Source: Melampsora larici-populina 98AG31
Lineage: Eukaryota; Basidiomycota; Pucciniomycetes; Pucciniales; Melampsoraceae
Direction: 5' to 3'
DNA: 64,000 nt
Assembly (NCBI RefSeq): GCF_000204055.1
Contig: NW_006768830.1
Location: 1 to 64,000 of the forward strand
A model generated the notes under the pieces. That model ran no database searches. It had not been told where the DNA came from and worked only from the letters and a program-made list of their open reading frames with translations. The translations under genes were made by a program, and so were the position numbers. Below, in pieces: positions 1 through 11,354 of this stretch (positions within the stretch are counted from its first letter, which is position 1; each line of letters starts with the position of its first letter).

Positions 1-1105
1 TCGTATGGGATGAAGTGGCATGCAGCATAAGTACGCAGTCGAAGTGTGGACGAACTCTTCGAGAGTAACCGGAATAGACTTGCCAGTTGGGGGGGAAGTT
101 GTCCTCTTTGCAGGGGATTTTCGGCAAACTCTGCCAATTGTACGACGGGGAAATCTGATGGAACAGGCGCAGGCTTCTTTGAAAGCTTCGTTTCTTTGGG
201 ATTCTATTCATCACTTCGGCCTCACAACCAACATCAGATTAGGTGGACTATCTGCACTTCCTGAACCAGGCAACATCACATTTGGGAAGTGGCTGCTGGA
301 ATTGGGATCTGGGCGCCTTCAACGTGATCACATAGCCAACATTCCTCTCGAATACTGTAATGTTTCATTCATACGACCACCGAACCTGTACGATGCGCAA
401 CTACTTGAAGTTGAATATGGCGGAGTTCAAAACTTAATTGAGAACGAGAATTGGCCTGCCTTAACCGATTTCTACGCAGGGCGATGCTTAATAACGCCTC
501 TCAACAAGACAGTAAATTCAATCAACCAACACGTGATGAACTCGCTACCTGGACAGTACCACACTTCAAGATCAACTGATCTTATGGATGAAGCCTTTAT
601 TGATCCCGTTACAGCTGATGTACTGAACACCTTTAATTTCCCCGGGTTTCCTGCTCATATTCTGAAACTCAGAGTAGGTGCTTGCGTTATGATCTTAAGA
701 AATTTGAATCTGGCAACTGGCCTGTGCAATGGGACTCGACTGCTGATTACAGACTACAGTACTCATGCTTTACAATGCCAAATTTTAACCGGGAATTTAA
801 AAGGAAAAAGAATTAGCTTGCCCAAAATGAAACTTCACCACGAAGGCAGCGAGGATTGTCCGATTCCATTCTACCGTTATCAATTCCCAATTATGCCATC
901 TTTCTGTATGACTATTAATAAGAGTCAAGGTCAAAGTCTTGATCGAGTAACTGTGCTACTCCCGAAACCGGTCTTCTCACATGGCCAACTTTACGTAGCG
1001 CTATCACGATGTAGAAATGCGTCTAATGTCAACATTTGTATTACGTCCGATTCAATGAGTTTAACTACTACAAATATAGTTTTCCACCCAATTTTAAATA
1101 ATTAA
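1..1105 (+). pseudogene. Helitron Rep/helicase C-terminal fragment (H1)
   Basis: This is the PIF1/RecD-like superfamily 1B helicase end of a Helitron transposase, truncated by the window edge. Bases 3-14 encode the Walker B stretch VWDE in one frame. The rest reads from about position 20 in another frame, so at least one small indel separates them when compared with the H2 copy. Downstream the frame is open to the stop at 1103-1105 and keeps DFRQTLPIVRRG, the TINKSQGQSL motif and GQLYVALSR, all typical of the family. It aligns throughout with residues from about 1090 to the end of the H2 protein. Unlike H2 it has no intron between FAG and DFRQ. Not functional as seen. Confidence 0.88.
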
Positions 1106-2441
1106 CGGACAACTAGCAATTGTAAGCATTATTCTCTCACATTAACGAACTTATTAATCACTAATACTTGGGTTTTTGAAATTCCATGGAATACAGAGTG
1201 AAGCAACTCAAGTAATCACTGAAATTATTGAAGTCATTATAAAGCTCACATGCTATTACTCACAAATATATTAAAACAGTATTACTAATTGAATCAAATA
1301 TATTTTTGGATTACGCGAATGAGTAATAATGAGTAGACTACAGAAAGCTGAATCAATGGAGCGATGTAGTAAGATTTACATTCAATTTTTGAGTTATCCT
1401 TATAGATCCATATTTAAACACGAGAACTTCTACTATAAATATTGGAGTTGATTTTGGGAGCATGTATTAATAATCACGAAATCATAATACTCCTGTAGGA
1501 TTCTTTTGAGCTCTAGCTTCCAGTACGTGTCCCTGTGGGTACAGCTTTCACTACATATTGTATGAACTCAAATTAACATCATAAGGCTTGTTATCAACAG
1601 TAATAAATGCAGTGTTAAATTTGGTTATATAAATATGAGCTAGAGTGAATTCAGTATCATAAAGTGAGATTTAATAAACATTATCTAATTTAAAAATCTT
1701 GACACTATTCCGGTTTGGAAATTGACCTGAATACAGGCACAAAATTACAAACAAAAGCAGTGTGTGGAGCAGAGCAGCAACTACAAAGTTGTGAATTTTC
1801 TTTTGACGCTATAAGATATAAATTGTCCAATTATCCCAAAGTCAATTACAAAAAGCGTCCAACATTAAATAGCTAACATTAATCTCAGTAGTAGCTTCTT
1901 GTAAAACTTAATATTGACCAAGAGCATTTCAAACCGAATGTTGGGATGAACATTTATCGGATGAAAAAACTTATTTATTGCTATAGATATTTCAGCAGTT
2001 GGAATTCTTGATAATTTGCAAACTTCAGAAAAGGCATTAAATACTCGGCACAAGGTTCTGTAAGTGTAGTATCAAGAATTTAAAGACCAATCTGAGCATC
2101 CTACAAGAGCATAGCTATATATTTTCGGCAGCAATGCAAATTATATATTTTCAAAGCCGCCGAAATTAGTAAAAATTAGTAACATACTGAATAATACGAA
2201 CGTAGTAGTTCTTCAATCACTCAGATTTTGATGTAGCTAACCCTTTGTGCTAATTGCTTCCTACCAATTCAAACTCATAGCTCACGAGCACTAAAGGTTG
2301 CCCAAATAGTTCTCTAAGAACGTAAGTGGAGCACCTGATTTCGTCTCTTCCAATGCTTTGATCCCGAAGTTAATCAATATTCTCGAATCCAAATATAGCA
2401 ACAACTTACGAACAATTTGTTTTGAAGCTAAGAAAGTCAAT
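1106..2441. other. AT-rich spacer within Helitron H1
   Basis: There is no convincing coding sequence between the helicase stop and the F-box-like gene. A short upstream extension of the F-box frame (from ATG 2358) exists, but it is not supported by the two paralogs. Confidence 0.5.
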
Positions 2442-3777
2442 ATGCGTAACTCACTAGCACTCCCGACTGAAATCGTGGACTTAATTATGAATCATTTCTA
2501 TGATAGTATTCCTCGCGAGTCAAATCTCATTCACCGAAGTAACAGCGGCGATAGCCAGTTTTTAGATCATCAATCAATAAAAGAATTACTGGGGTTGCGG
2601 TTAGTCTCAAAATCCTGGGCAAATGTAATCCCAGTGTACGTTTACAGGTGTTTACAACTGCAAAGCCCTTGGGTTCATGGTTTCATAATCAAGATGTGGC
2701 AAAATTGCATTTGTTCAACACCAATTTCGTACATTCATCAGCTTTGTCTAGATCAAATATTTTTTTTTCCGGAAGCGAAATATCAAGCTTTACAAAAGCA
2801 CTACGGCTCTAGAGAATACGCGTGTCTCGACTTCGAGTATCAACATAAGGAGTCAGCCTCCATTTTCATGGAGAATGCAGCTGATATCATTTTACTATGT
2901 GGATCATACTTAGGAGACCTCAAGTTAAAATTCACTGAATCTGTTGGTTTCTCTGATCATATGATAGATTCAATTAGGCATATTAAAAACCTCAAAAAGT
3001 TAATCATTGAAGGAGCTCGAGATCCATGTATAGTCAATGATAGTCAGTCATTAGCAGAAGGCTTGAGTAGTGTAATATCTCTAGAATCACTGTCACTTAA
3101 ATTTGCTAGCTTAGAAGTAATGTGTTTGGATGCCGGGTGTTTACCAAATTTGGTTCATTTTTGGATATTCAATCACCCAAACAACTACAACGCAATTATA
3201 AATTTTATTAGCACGGAAGGAAGAAAGATCAAAGTATTAGAATGCATGCCAATGTTAATAGGGGACGAGTCAATCAAGCTATTTGAAGTTTTGAAAGAAT
3301 CACTGGAAGGTATATTTGTCAGTGGAATTCCAGATGATATCAGAGAAGACTTGCGATTAGTGGAGTTCTCGAACTTGCGTTTTATCCAAATTCGTTATAT
3401 GGATGATCTGTATGACTTTCCAACGTGGCTAGAATGGCCAATTTTTAAAAATGTTGAATTATTCATTATGAATTACAAGGATAGTAGAAATTATTGGAAA
3501 GAAACGTTGATTGGATTGAGAAAAACAAAAATTATTACACCACCTAATCTCAAACATTTTGTTTTCATCACTGGAGGAAAGAATCACGAAAAGGATACAT
3601 CCTTTGTAAATGGTTTCAAGCGCCACGGAATTAGTTGTCATTTTAAGTCTAATCTGGAATACACCGAAGCATTAGTAAGTGACTTTCAACACAGTTTGTA
3701 ATGCTAAATATAACTAATTGTCGTTTGAATTTATTTAACAGGAAATTTTAGCTACATTGAAAAATCAAGAGTACTAA
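2442..3777 (+). CDS. F-box-like protein 1, intact, Helitron-borne
   Basis: Two exons (2442-3674 and 3742-3777) separated by a 67-bp intron (GTAAGT to ACAG, with a TAACTAAT branch-like site) give a protein of 422 residues. The N-terminus has F-box features: LPTEIVDLIMNHF, then LRLVSKSWA and a YRCLQL end. A long Leu-rich C-terminal half follows, with weak LRR-like spacing. F-box proteins act as substrate receptors of SCF ubiquitin ligases; that role is inferred here. The start was placed at 2442, not 2358, because both paralogs begin with Met a few residues before the LP motif. The phase-0 terminal intron and a tiny last exon are shared with both paralogs (4898-7389, 26649-27942). No internal stop was found. 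Confidence 0.72.
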
Positions 3778-4897
3778 GTACCTTACATTCTAAATTTTTT
3801 ACGGGTGAAGTGCATCGAGCACAAGTATCCCAATCCTAAACTAATCCTCCGTTCTCATACTTTGGAGTTAGTTAGTGGTGTAATTGTCAATGTTTGTTCA
3901 GTAAATTAAACAAATAACTATACAAATAGATTTCATTTGGTTACTTTTATCCTCTTTTATCACGCTTTTGATATTTGTAGTGAATGCTTTGCGTCACCTT
4001 GAAGTTTTTAGAATTTAAAATTCAAATTGTAATTTGTGCTTATTTTCAAACAGACCTGAAGATTCATATGACGTAAATACTGGTGAAACAATGTAGTTAA
4101 GTAGTTTTGCAACACGTTTACACAAAATACTACGAGAACAAAAACTAAGTAGCAATAATGATTGCTACTAGATTCAATATGTAAATACAAATATTCAGCT
4201 TCATGGAATGGTAAGGTGGAGACAAAACGTAACGAAAGATGCCTTATATGCAACTAGCTGAGTAAAGAATCATCCAGAGAAAGGATTTCAGTATGGAAAC
4301 CAGAAAATTTCAGCTACGACGGGACAACAGAAATTTTGTCTGAAGATTTAAGAGCTACCATTAGCAGGGCATTCGGGGTTTGATATATACTGATGTATGG
4401 ATACCCAAGATTTTGTAATTACTTTAGCTAGCGATGAAACTTGGAATCAGCAAAGACTTTCAAAGTAAGGGAACTATTGACCTTGATTGAACTCATTAGC
4501 AGAAAGTAAATCGCAAGGTTATGAATTGCCAGCATTTGTTGATAATTACAAGCAGACAATACTATATTTATTTGCCAATATACATTATAAGAACAAATCA
4601 TCTTGTGAATAGCGCTTACTTCACGGAAATGAAATATAGTAGGGCATCTATATGTAAGTATTTCATGCTTTTGCCAAGCGTAATTAGTTAATGTCGTCTC
4701 GCGTGTTCACAAATCAATCATATTGATTGACGTAGATAAGAAAATCGAGCCTCAAAAGTTAAATCCAAAAGTTCAATTAACTTTTGGGAGTTATTAATGA
4801 TTGATATAAATATATGATAGGTTGCCCGATCCTACTTATCGCTTTTGTTTGATTGCATCTCTGCTTATTTTCTTATTGAATCATAAAGCAAGTAATA
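3778..4897. other. Spacer between the two H1 F-box-like genes
   Basis: This is AT-rich sequence without a supported gene. A TATA-like stretch (GATATAAATATATG) lies at about 4803-4816, roughly 85 bp before the ATG of the next gene, and could be its core promoter. Confidence 0.45.
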
Positions 4898-5659
4898 ATG
4901 GCTCCTTCTCAATCGCTCCCATTAGAAGTAGTAGAATTAATAATTCATTTTCTTTATGTCAACTCTACGTCAACCGCTAAGGAATCATTAAATAGCGCAG
5001 ATCAAACTTTCCTTGACCAGTCATCTATCAAACAATTACTTAGTCTACGTTTGCTCGGTGAGCCTTGGGCAGCAGCTGTTCCAAAATTTGTAGAAAGCTC
5101 TTTATATTTAACTAAACCGTTATGTGATAAGTACATCATCAGAATGTGGAATAACTGCTTAGACGTTTCGAACTTATCTAACCTGCGACATCTTTGCTTG
5201 AATCCGCTCATGTTTATCCCAGCGACAAAATCAGATGGATACCACATGGGACTATCAGACGAATGCAGTGATCAATTTGAATTCAAATACAATCGCTGGG
5301 AGCCGAACTGCATTTTGATGCCCGATGCTGCCAATATCATTAGCTTATGTGGGTCCAGATTAGTTGATTTAAAGTTGATATTTGCTTGTTCAGTTGGTTT
5401 CTCCAATAGTATGGTCGTCGCAATGAAACGCATAAAGAATCTCAAGGCTTTATTAATTGAAGGAACCCTAATGAGAACTATCACCAACGATTCAGCATCT
5501 TTATCTGCTGTCTTACAAAATAGTCCTTCTCTAGAGTCTTTTTCATTAAGATTGACAAACTTGGCACGCTTGAACTTAGCACCCGGGTCATTACCAAGCC
5601 TATCTCATCTCTGGATTACGTGCCATGAAAAAAACTTAGATGCAGTTAGTCACTTTTGT

Positions 5660-6829
5660 GGCCATTGCTATTTGCAGCCCACAAGAGAACCATGTAGGCG
5701 CTGCCAAAACAGCGCCTACATGGGTGTTTCCCACAAAAAAGCGCCTACATTTATGATGTAGGCGCTGAAAACCATCTAAAATGACGCCTACATGATAAAC
5801 AACCCATGTAGGCGTCATTTGGTTACGCCTACATTCAAAATTTCAGAATGTAGGCGTAATTTTCAAGCACCTACATATCTAATTTGAAATGTAGGCGCTA
5901 TTTTTGAGCGCCTACATTCAATTTTCAGCTCAAATAAGCGCCTACATGCAGTCTTGCATATGTAGGCGCTCCGAATCCAACACCTACAACTACAGACTGG
6001 TCTGACGGCTAATGAAGAAGAAGTTTCAAGTTAAAATGAGAGTATTGGAAGACGGAAAAAGCAGTTCGGAGTTGAAATGAGTGTATCGGAAGATGGAAAA
6101 AGCAGCTTGGAGTTTAAATGAGTGGTTTGGAAGACGGAAAAAGCAGTTAAGCATATTGGAAGATGAATATGCTCTTTTCAACTCTGAAGTGAGTGTATCA
6201 GAAGACGTAAATAGCAGTTCAGAGTTGAAATAATCTACTTCTTTTTCCGCTTCTGATACACTCATTTTGACTCCAAACTGAGTTCAGAGTTGAAATAATT
6301 TACTACTTTTTCCGTCTTCTGATACACTCATTTTGACTCTGGAGTTACTTTTCCATCTTCCGATACACTGATTTCAACTCCAAACTGCTTTATCCGTCTT
6401 CCGATGCACTCATTTTGAGTACAAACTGCTTTTTCCGTCTTCCAATACTCTCATTTTAACTTGAAACTTCTTCTTCATTAGCCGTCAGACCAGTCTAGAG
6501 TTGTAGTTGCCGGATTTGTAGCGCCTACATATGCAGGACTGCATGTAGGCGCTTATTTGAGCTGAAAATTGAATGTAGGCGCTCAAAAATAGCGCCTACA
6601 TTTCAAATTAGATATGTAGGTGCTTGAAAATTACGCCTACATTTCATTTTTTGAATGTAGGCGTAACCAAATGACGCCTACATAGGTTATTTATCATGTA
6701 GGCGTCATTTTGGATGGTTTTCAGCGCCTACATCATAAATGTAGGCGCTTTTTCGTGGGAAACACCCATGTAGGCGCTGTTTTGGCAGCGCCTACATGGT
6801 TTTCTTGTGGGCTGCAAATAGCAACGGCC
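5660..6829. mobile_element. Palindromic Mutator-like MITE with 9-bp TSD
   Basis: The element is 1170 bp and flanked by perfect 9-bp direct repeats CACTTTTGT (5651-5659 and 6830-6838). Its ends are inverted repeats starting GGCCRTTGCTATTTGCAGCC. A 9-bp duplication is the hallmark of Mutator-like elements. The two outer arms (about 5660-6015 and 6480-6829) are near-perfect inverted copies, so the whole element is one giant hairpin. Each arm is itself built of about 13 alternating-orientation copies of a GCGCCTACAT core. No transposase is encoded; short ORFs in it are incidental. It splits the F-box-like gene precisely and in frame. Confidence 0.85.
6020..6475. repeat. Central degenerate tandem/inverted repeat of the MITE
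   Basis: The middle of the MITE holds degenerate units of about 45-50 bp containing GGAAGACGGAAAAAGCAG and a GTTGAAATGAGTGTATC-like half. They appear first in forward and then in reverse-complement order. This extends the palindrome from the outer arms to the element's centre. Confidence 0.7.
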
Positions 6830-7389
6830 CACTTTTGTCAAAACAGTCATTGCAAAATCAAGCTCCTCGAATTTACACCTTCACATTGTCCTCAGAACTC
6901 TGCAAAGTTAATCGTATCATTACACAAATTGCTAGAAGGATTGACAGTCAGGACAATTCCAGATGATCTCCCTCGTTCCCTCCAAATGGACACCTTTCCG
7001 AAACTTTGAGTCGTACGATGCAGACATGTTAATACGTTCCGCGACCGACCAATTTGGTTTGAATGGACACTTTTGCATACGATCGAAGTCTTCATTACGA
7101 ACTACCACAGCAACAAAGCTTACTGGGAGGCCGTTTTAAACTCAGCTGGTGGACCTCATTTAAAAGAAGCCATCAATTTGAAAACCTTCATTCTCATAAC
7201 GGGCGATGGTGACCCAATTAAGGACCCTGAGGTAGCCAAGGTGTTCGAAGCTCATGGTATAAGTTGCCATTTTAGATCAGAAATAAGCCACACTGACATA
7301 TTGGTAAGTACGATTGAGTATATTTGAATTGATTATAAAGGAGTTAACTAACTTACTTCAACTCCGAACAGGCTTTTATGAAGAACTAG

Positions 7390-7905
7390 GTAAAATCAAA
7401 GGTTGTGGGCAGGGGAGTTTGGGTAATTCCTGTAAGCACGTAAATTTGCTCATGTACTAATTCGAGACATAAACTGACATAGAGTAATTCAAAAGACCAG
7501 GTAATAATAAATCTGCTTTAGCGCAAAGTTCGAATTGAATGAATAAAGATAGATATGAGCTATTCAATTTGTTTCAGCTATAGTTTTTTGGTATTTGTTA
7601 AATCAGTTCAGAATCAATAGAAGAGATGTTGTTAGTACTAAGTAGTAAAAGTTGTTGTATAACTTCCCAATTGTGTAGTAACCTTTAGTAATGAGTTCAC
7701 TGATTTTTGAAGCAATAAAAAGTACCAGTGCAAGAGCATTGATGATGAGTAACAATACTAAAGATATTAAAACACTAAATCACAATAGCTTACACAATTC
7801 AAAGTTTTGTACGCGGCTGAACAGCATAAATGTGAGCACAGTGCATACTAAGATTTGATCCACCTAAAAGTAGTTAATATGTTGAATCAACTAAGAGTTA
7901 AGAGT
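7390..7905. other. Non-coding 3' subterminal region of H1
   Basis: No supported ORF lies between the F-box-like pseudogene and the Helitron 3' hairpin. The sequence is AT-rich. Confidence 0.5.
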
Positions 7906-7932
7906 GCGGCGCCCGCCGCCCAATCTGGCTAG
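7906..7932 (+). other. Helitron H1 3' terminus (hairpin plus CTAG)
   Basis: The 14-nt palindrome GCGGCGCCCGCCGC (7906-7919) is followed by a 9-nt spacer and CTAG (7929-7932), and the next host base is T. Helitron 3' ends have a short hairpin about 10 nt before CTRR and insert between A and T. The identical 14-nt hairpin lies at 41583-41596 before the CTAG of H2. Confidence 0.85.
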
Positions 7933-9642
7933 TGATCCATATATTTCACAGAAGACAGGGCAGGTGATAACCTCTGGTAGGTCTTCTCAAAGCTAATCAT
8001 TCTTGAAGGAAAACAAATCAGAAGACGTTGTGATGTGATGGAAGGGGATTGAAACTTACACTTTGAACTTTGGCTTTAACTTCAGCTTCAAAAAAGTGAT
8101 TCACACCTTCTAAATAATCAATTCTTTGACATAACCCCTCCACAGTTTGAACATCTGCTTGAATCACTTTACTCAAAGTAACATTTTCTTCAGTCAAATT
8201 ATTCAATTGATTTGCAAGTGGGTGTATTTTTTCTTCAAATTTGGTGGAAATATCTATTTGGATACCTTGTTTCAATGTACAATTTTCTTGATCTAAATTA
8301 TTCAATTGGTTCATGAGCAAAGAAATCTTTTCTTCAAAGCTCATACATTGGATTGAATATATGTTAGAGGTTGATTGTTGGCTTTCACATAATCTTTCAC
8401 ACTCTCTCACCACTTGATCTTGTATCTGTGTTAATTGTTTCAAATCCAGTAAATGGACAATTTTTGTAAAACATTAATTTGGTTGAAGATGTTTAGCCTC
8501 AAGAAAAAAAATGAATGAAGAGAACATACTAACACTGGTCAAGTTCCTGATTTGAATAGAAGCTGGAAAGGGTGTTGTAGCGCTTGAATTCCAATCTGTT
8601 GATGAATTAATGAGACTATTCTCGGCCATTGTTGTTGATTGGTCCAGATGTTGATAGTACTCTTCATCATAGGCCAATTCGTGTTCAGAAGGACTGGCCA
8701 TGATTACTGTTGGGCTGTGGGCGGGAGCTGTAGCAAGGTATCCATGTTGCCTGCCTTGAATTGTTGAAGTATCAGAGACTGAGTCCACGGAGAAACATGA
8801 AGAACTATCGCCAATCTAGATTATCAATGAAGGCAGAAAGTTCAGTTTTTTTTCAGTTTCTCAAGACTCAAAGCAAGCCAAGAACTGAGCTCAACCAAAT
8901 GATGTAGGATATTTCCATTCACGTCCAGAAGCATCCCAAAGTCTAAACATAACTTGAGGGCCAATATAACCTTTATGATTTGAATTTATTTGGGTGTTGA
9001 GGGTCTGAGGGGAATAATTCCTGAGGATAACATCGTGATAGAGGGATTCTTTGGAAACTGAATCCTTATCCAAATTCATAACTCTAACAAAATAATCAAT
9101 CAATCCCTCTAAGTTTATATCCCAACTCAATCTTAATTGTAACCAACCTATGGCAGGAGATGAAGAAATTGATCTAGGTCTTTTTATGTATGTTTTCAGT
9201 GACGTGGGGGTGTAAACAAATAATATTGAGGATAAATGAATGCCATTGCCTGAGTGTAGTCAAGTAGTCTCATTTGAGTTGGGTGAAACTAAAGCCAAAA
9301 TTTTGGCATTCATTGGAAGACTTGAAGCCAGCATGTCATTGGGTAACAAGTTGTTGCCGCCTGTTGTGGAAATCAATGGAAAGTTCAATATGGCAAATAA
9401 ATTTGACAAGATTTGTAAGGTTAGAGAAATAGAGTAAACTGACCGTTGGATTCAGTTGCAATGAGTGTGATATGAGTTGTGTCATTCAAACTTCTTGAAC
9501 CTTTGTCCACAATAGCCTTGAGTTGAACGATATTCAGACTTTCACCAGGAGTTTTAACTCTGACTGTCAGACGTACAGATTGAGTCTCAAAACTCCGTGG
9601 TGAACTAAAGCATTCATCAACTGACAATGTAGATTGAGCCAT
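7933..9642 (-). pseudogene. Unknown multi-exon gene cut by Helitron H1
   Basis: A minus-strand gene starts at ATG 9642 (MAQSTLSVDECF). Exon 1 ends near 9441 (donor GTCAGT). A long exon 2 reads from about 9355 to 8891 through GRLWD-like sequence (MFRLWDASGREW), but with one TGA at 9260-9262 in TTGA context. Further coding blocks are a Ser/Thr-rich segment (8474-8788) and a coiled coil (8060-8443). The coiled coil contains two related repeats, FEEKISLLMNQLNNL and FEEKIHPLANQLNNL. After a donor at 8059 a downstream exon (RLSPALSSVKYMD) runs straight into the Helitron end at 7933, so the remainder lies left of the window or is lost. I do not recognise the family. The coiled coil suggests a structural or oligomeric protein. 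Confidence 0.5.
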
Positions 9643-9823
9643 GGTTGATAGATTGAAAAAGATTGAAAAAGATTGATGTTGTAATAAAGTATTTCAAACT
9701 CAGCCAAGAAAATGGTTGACTAAGGATTGAAAAGATTTTTGACCACTGGGACTGATGAGAATGACAAGGTGGTAGGAATTTTGGGATCAATATCAGCATG
9801 AAGGGACTGCACAAAGGATTTTA

Positions 9824-11044
9824 CACTATGCCAAATTGCAAATTTACCGTGGAGTTTAGAAAATTGAGTAGACATAGAAAATTATAGAGAAGCTGGCAAG
9901 GGTCAGAAAAATATGAAAAAATAATGGGAGGACCCTTTGATGCATTCCGATTGTCTGGCATATTTTTTCATATTTTTAAAACCACAATGCATATAACAAT
10001 ACACAAAATATAATATCTTCTGGGCAGAAAATATAAAAACCAACACACAAAGATATTGAGTAGTCTGGGAGAGAGACAAAAATATACAAAAATTTGCATA
10101 TTGTTCCTATGATTGAGAGCTTTGATTTGAGTATTTTTTTGTATTTTTAGTGTGAAAATTGTTGATTGTACTAACAAAAAACCTCCAAAATTCTCAGATT
10201 ACAACCTGTAACAGAGATTGAAATTTGGCTAAGGGGTGACAAGGGGAAAACTGGAATTCTATATCTCTCATATCTTTTGCAATTCTGGGCCAAAACACTT
10301 GATAATTAGTTCATTCAGGAAGCCATGAAATGCATTTGAATGTTTATGTTAACACATCAAATCTGNNNNNNNNNNNNNNNNNNNNNNNNNNNNNNNNNNN
10401 NNNNNNNNNNNNNNNNNNNNNNNNNNNNNNNNNNNNNNNNNNNNNNNNNNNNNNNNNNNNNNNNNTATTTGTCTTTGAAACAATTTCCTATATTTCCACG
10501 TAGATATTCTTTGGAATTAGATGCAAGTTTTCTGTCTTGATGAAAGATATAGTAACAGACTTTGGCGTTCCAATGAACAAAAAATTAAGTGGTTTGATCG
10601 AGAATTGACAAAGATATAAGGGATTGTTGAACTCAAATTATGCCCTCCAATCTCTGTTACAGGTTGTAATCTGACAATCCTGGAGGTTTTTTGTTAGTAC
10701 AATCAACAATTTTCACACTAAAAATACAAAAAAATACTCAAATCAAAGGTCTCAGCCATAGGAACAATATGCATATTTTTGTGTATTTTTGTCTCTCTTC
10801 AAGACTGCTCAATATCTCTGTTTGTTGGTTTTTATATTTTCTGCCCAGAAGATATTATATTTTGTGTAGTGTTATATGCATTGTGGTTTTAAAAATATGA
10901 AAAAATATGCCAGACAATCGGAATGCATCAAAGGGCCCTCCCATTATTTTTTCATATTTTTCTGAACCTTGCCAGCTTCTCTATAATTTTCTATGTCTAC
11001 TCAATTTTCTAAACTCCATGGTAAATTTGCAATTTGGCGTAGTG
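9824..11044. mobile_element. CACTA-like element with long terminal inverted repeats
   Basis: The ends read CACTATGCC at 9824 and GGCGTAGTG at 11044, flanked by TTA on both sides (9821-9823 and 11045-11047). That is the 3-bp duplication and CACTA end expected of the CACTA (En/Spm) superfamily. The inverted repeats are unusually long, about 395 bp (9824 to about 10219 and about 10652 to 11044), with few mismatches. The mirrored ORFs at 9968-10177 (-) and 10691-10900 (+) are just the two arms read outwards and inwards, not genes. The centre is AT-rich and contains an assembly gap, so its true length and any transposase are unknown. Confidence 0.75.
10366..10465. other. Assembly gap (100 N)
   Basis: Exactly 100 consecutive N lie in the centre of the CACTA-like inverted repeat. 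This is the conventional placeholder for a gap of unknown size and is consistent with assembly collapse at a palindrome. Confidence 0.98.
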
Positions 11045-11354
11045 TTAATATGCATCAACCTGAATTACATTGTAGCCTTATTGGTATGAGTTCTCAATGA
11101 GAAAAAGCCTCACACGCCATTAATGCCCCCTGACAACTGAAATACAATACCCACAACCAAACAAATCAATTTCAATCTTCCAGAAGTAAAATTCTCAGGG
11201 TTTCAAGAATGGCAAATGTGCATCCTGAAGCCAGGAATCAATGTGATTTAGGAGGATTTTGATATCCTGAAAAAATTGGACGTGTGAAGGATGATGAACC
11301 AAGCTAATTAGCCAGGTCTTTAATCATCTATGCTAGGATACAACTCAGGTGTAG

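Larger units (their letters stand above)
4898..7389 (+). pseudogene. F-box-like protein 2, disrupted by MITE and a stop
   Basis: This paralog of the 2442 gene starts MAPSQSLPLEVVELI, with the F-box region followed by LRLLGEPWAA. The frame runs to HFC at 5659, where an 1170-bp palindromic element (5660-6829) is inserted. Removing the element and one copy of the 9-bp duplication resumes the same frame with QNSHCKIK at 6839. A single TGA at 7007-7009 (FPKL, stop, VV) then breaks it, in a TTGA context suggesting a CGA arginine codon originally. After this the frame is open to the donor at 7304. The 68-bp intron 7304-7371 and the last exon 7372-7389 match the conserved terminal intron of the family. 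The insertion and the nonsense codon make it non-functional. Confidence 0.82.
1..7932 (+). mobile_element. Helitron H1, 3' portion (5' end outside window)
   Basis: This is the right-hand part of a Helitron rolling-circle transposon. It is defined by a PIF1-type helicase C-terminus at its left and by a canonical 3' end at 7906-7932: a GC-rich hairpin, a short spacer and CTAG, followed by T. The same hairpin ends the second Helitron at 41607. Between helicase and terminus lie two F-box-like genes, 6.8 kb in all, whereas H2 has only 0.5 kb between its helicase stop and its 3' end. The F-box genes therefore look like cargo. The insertion point lies inside an exon of a minus-strand gene that starts at 9642. 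The 5' end cannot be seen. Confidence 0.75.

Noticed and set aside
5690..6820. Regularly spaced short repeats resembling a CRISPR array
   Set aside because: The decamers alternate in orientation, spacing is irregular and they lie within a transposon with inverted arms and a 9-bp duplication; the organism is also eukaryotic.
10340..10540. ORF spanning the N run
   Set aside because: Most codons are N; it is an artefact of the assembly gap.
9968..10900. Two near-identical 69-codon ORFs (MLVQSTIFTLKIQ) on opposite strands
   Set aside because: They are the same sequence in the two arms of the CACTA-like inverted repeat, AT-driven and without protein features.
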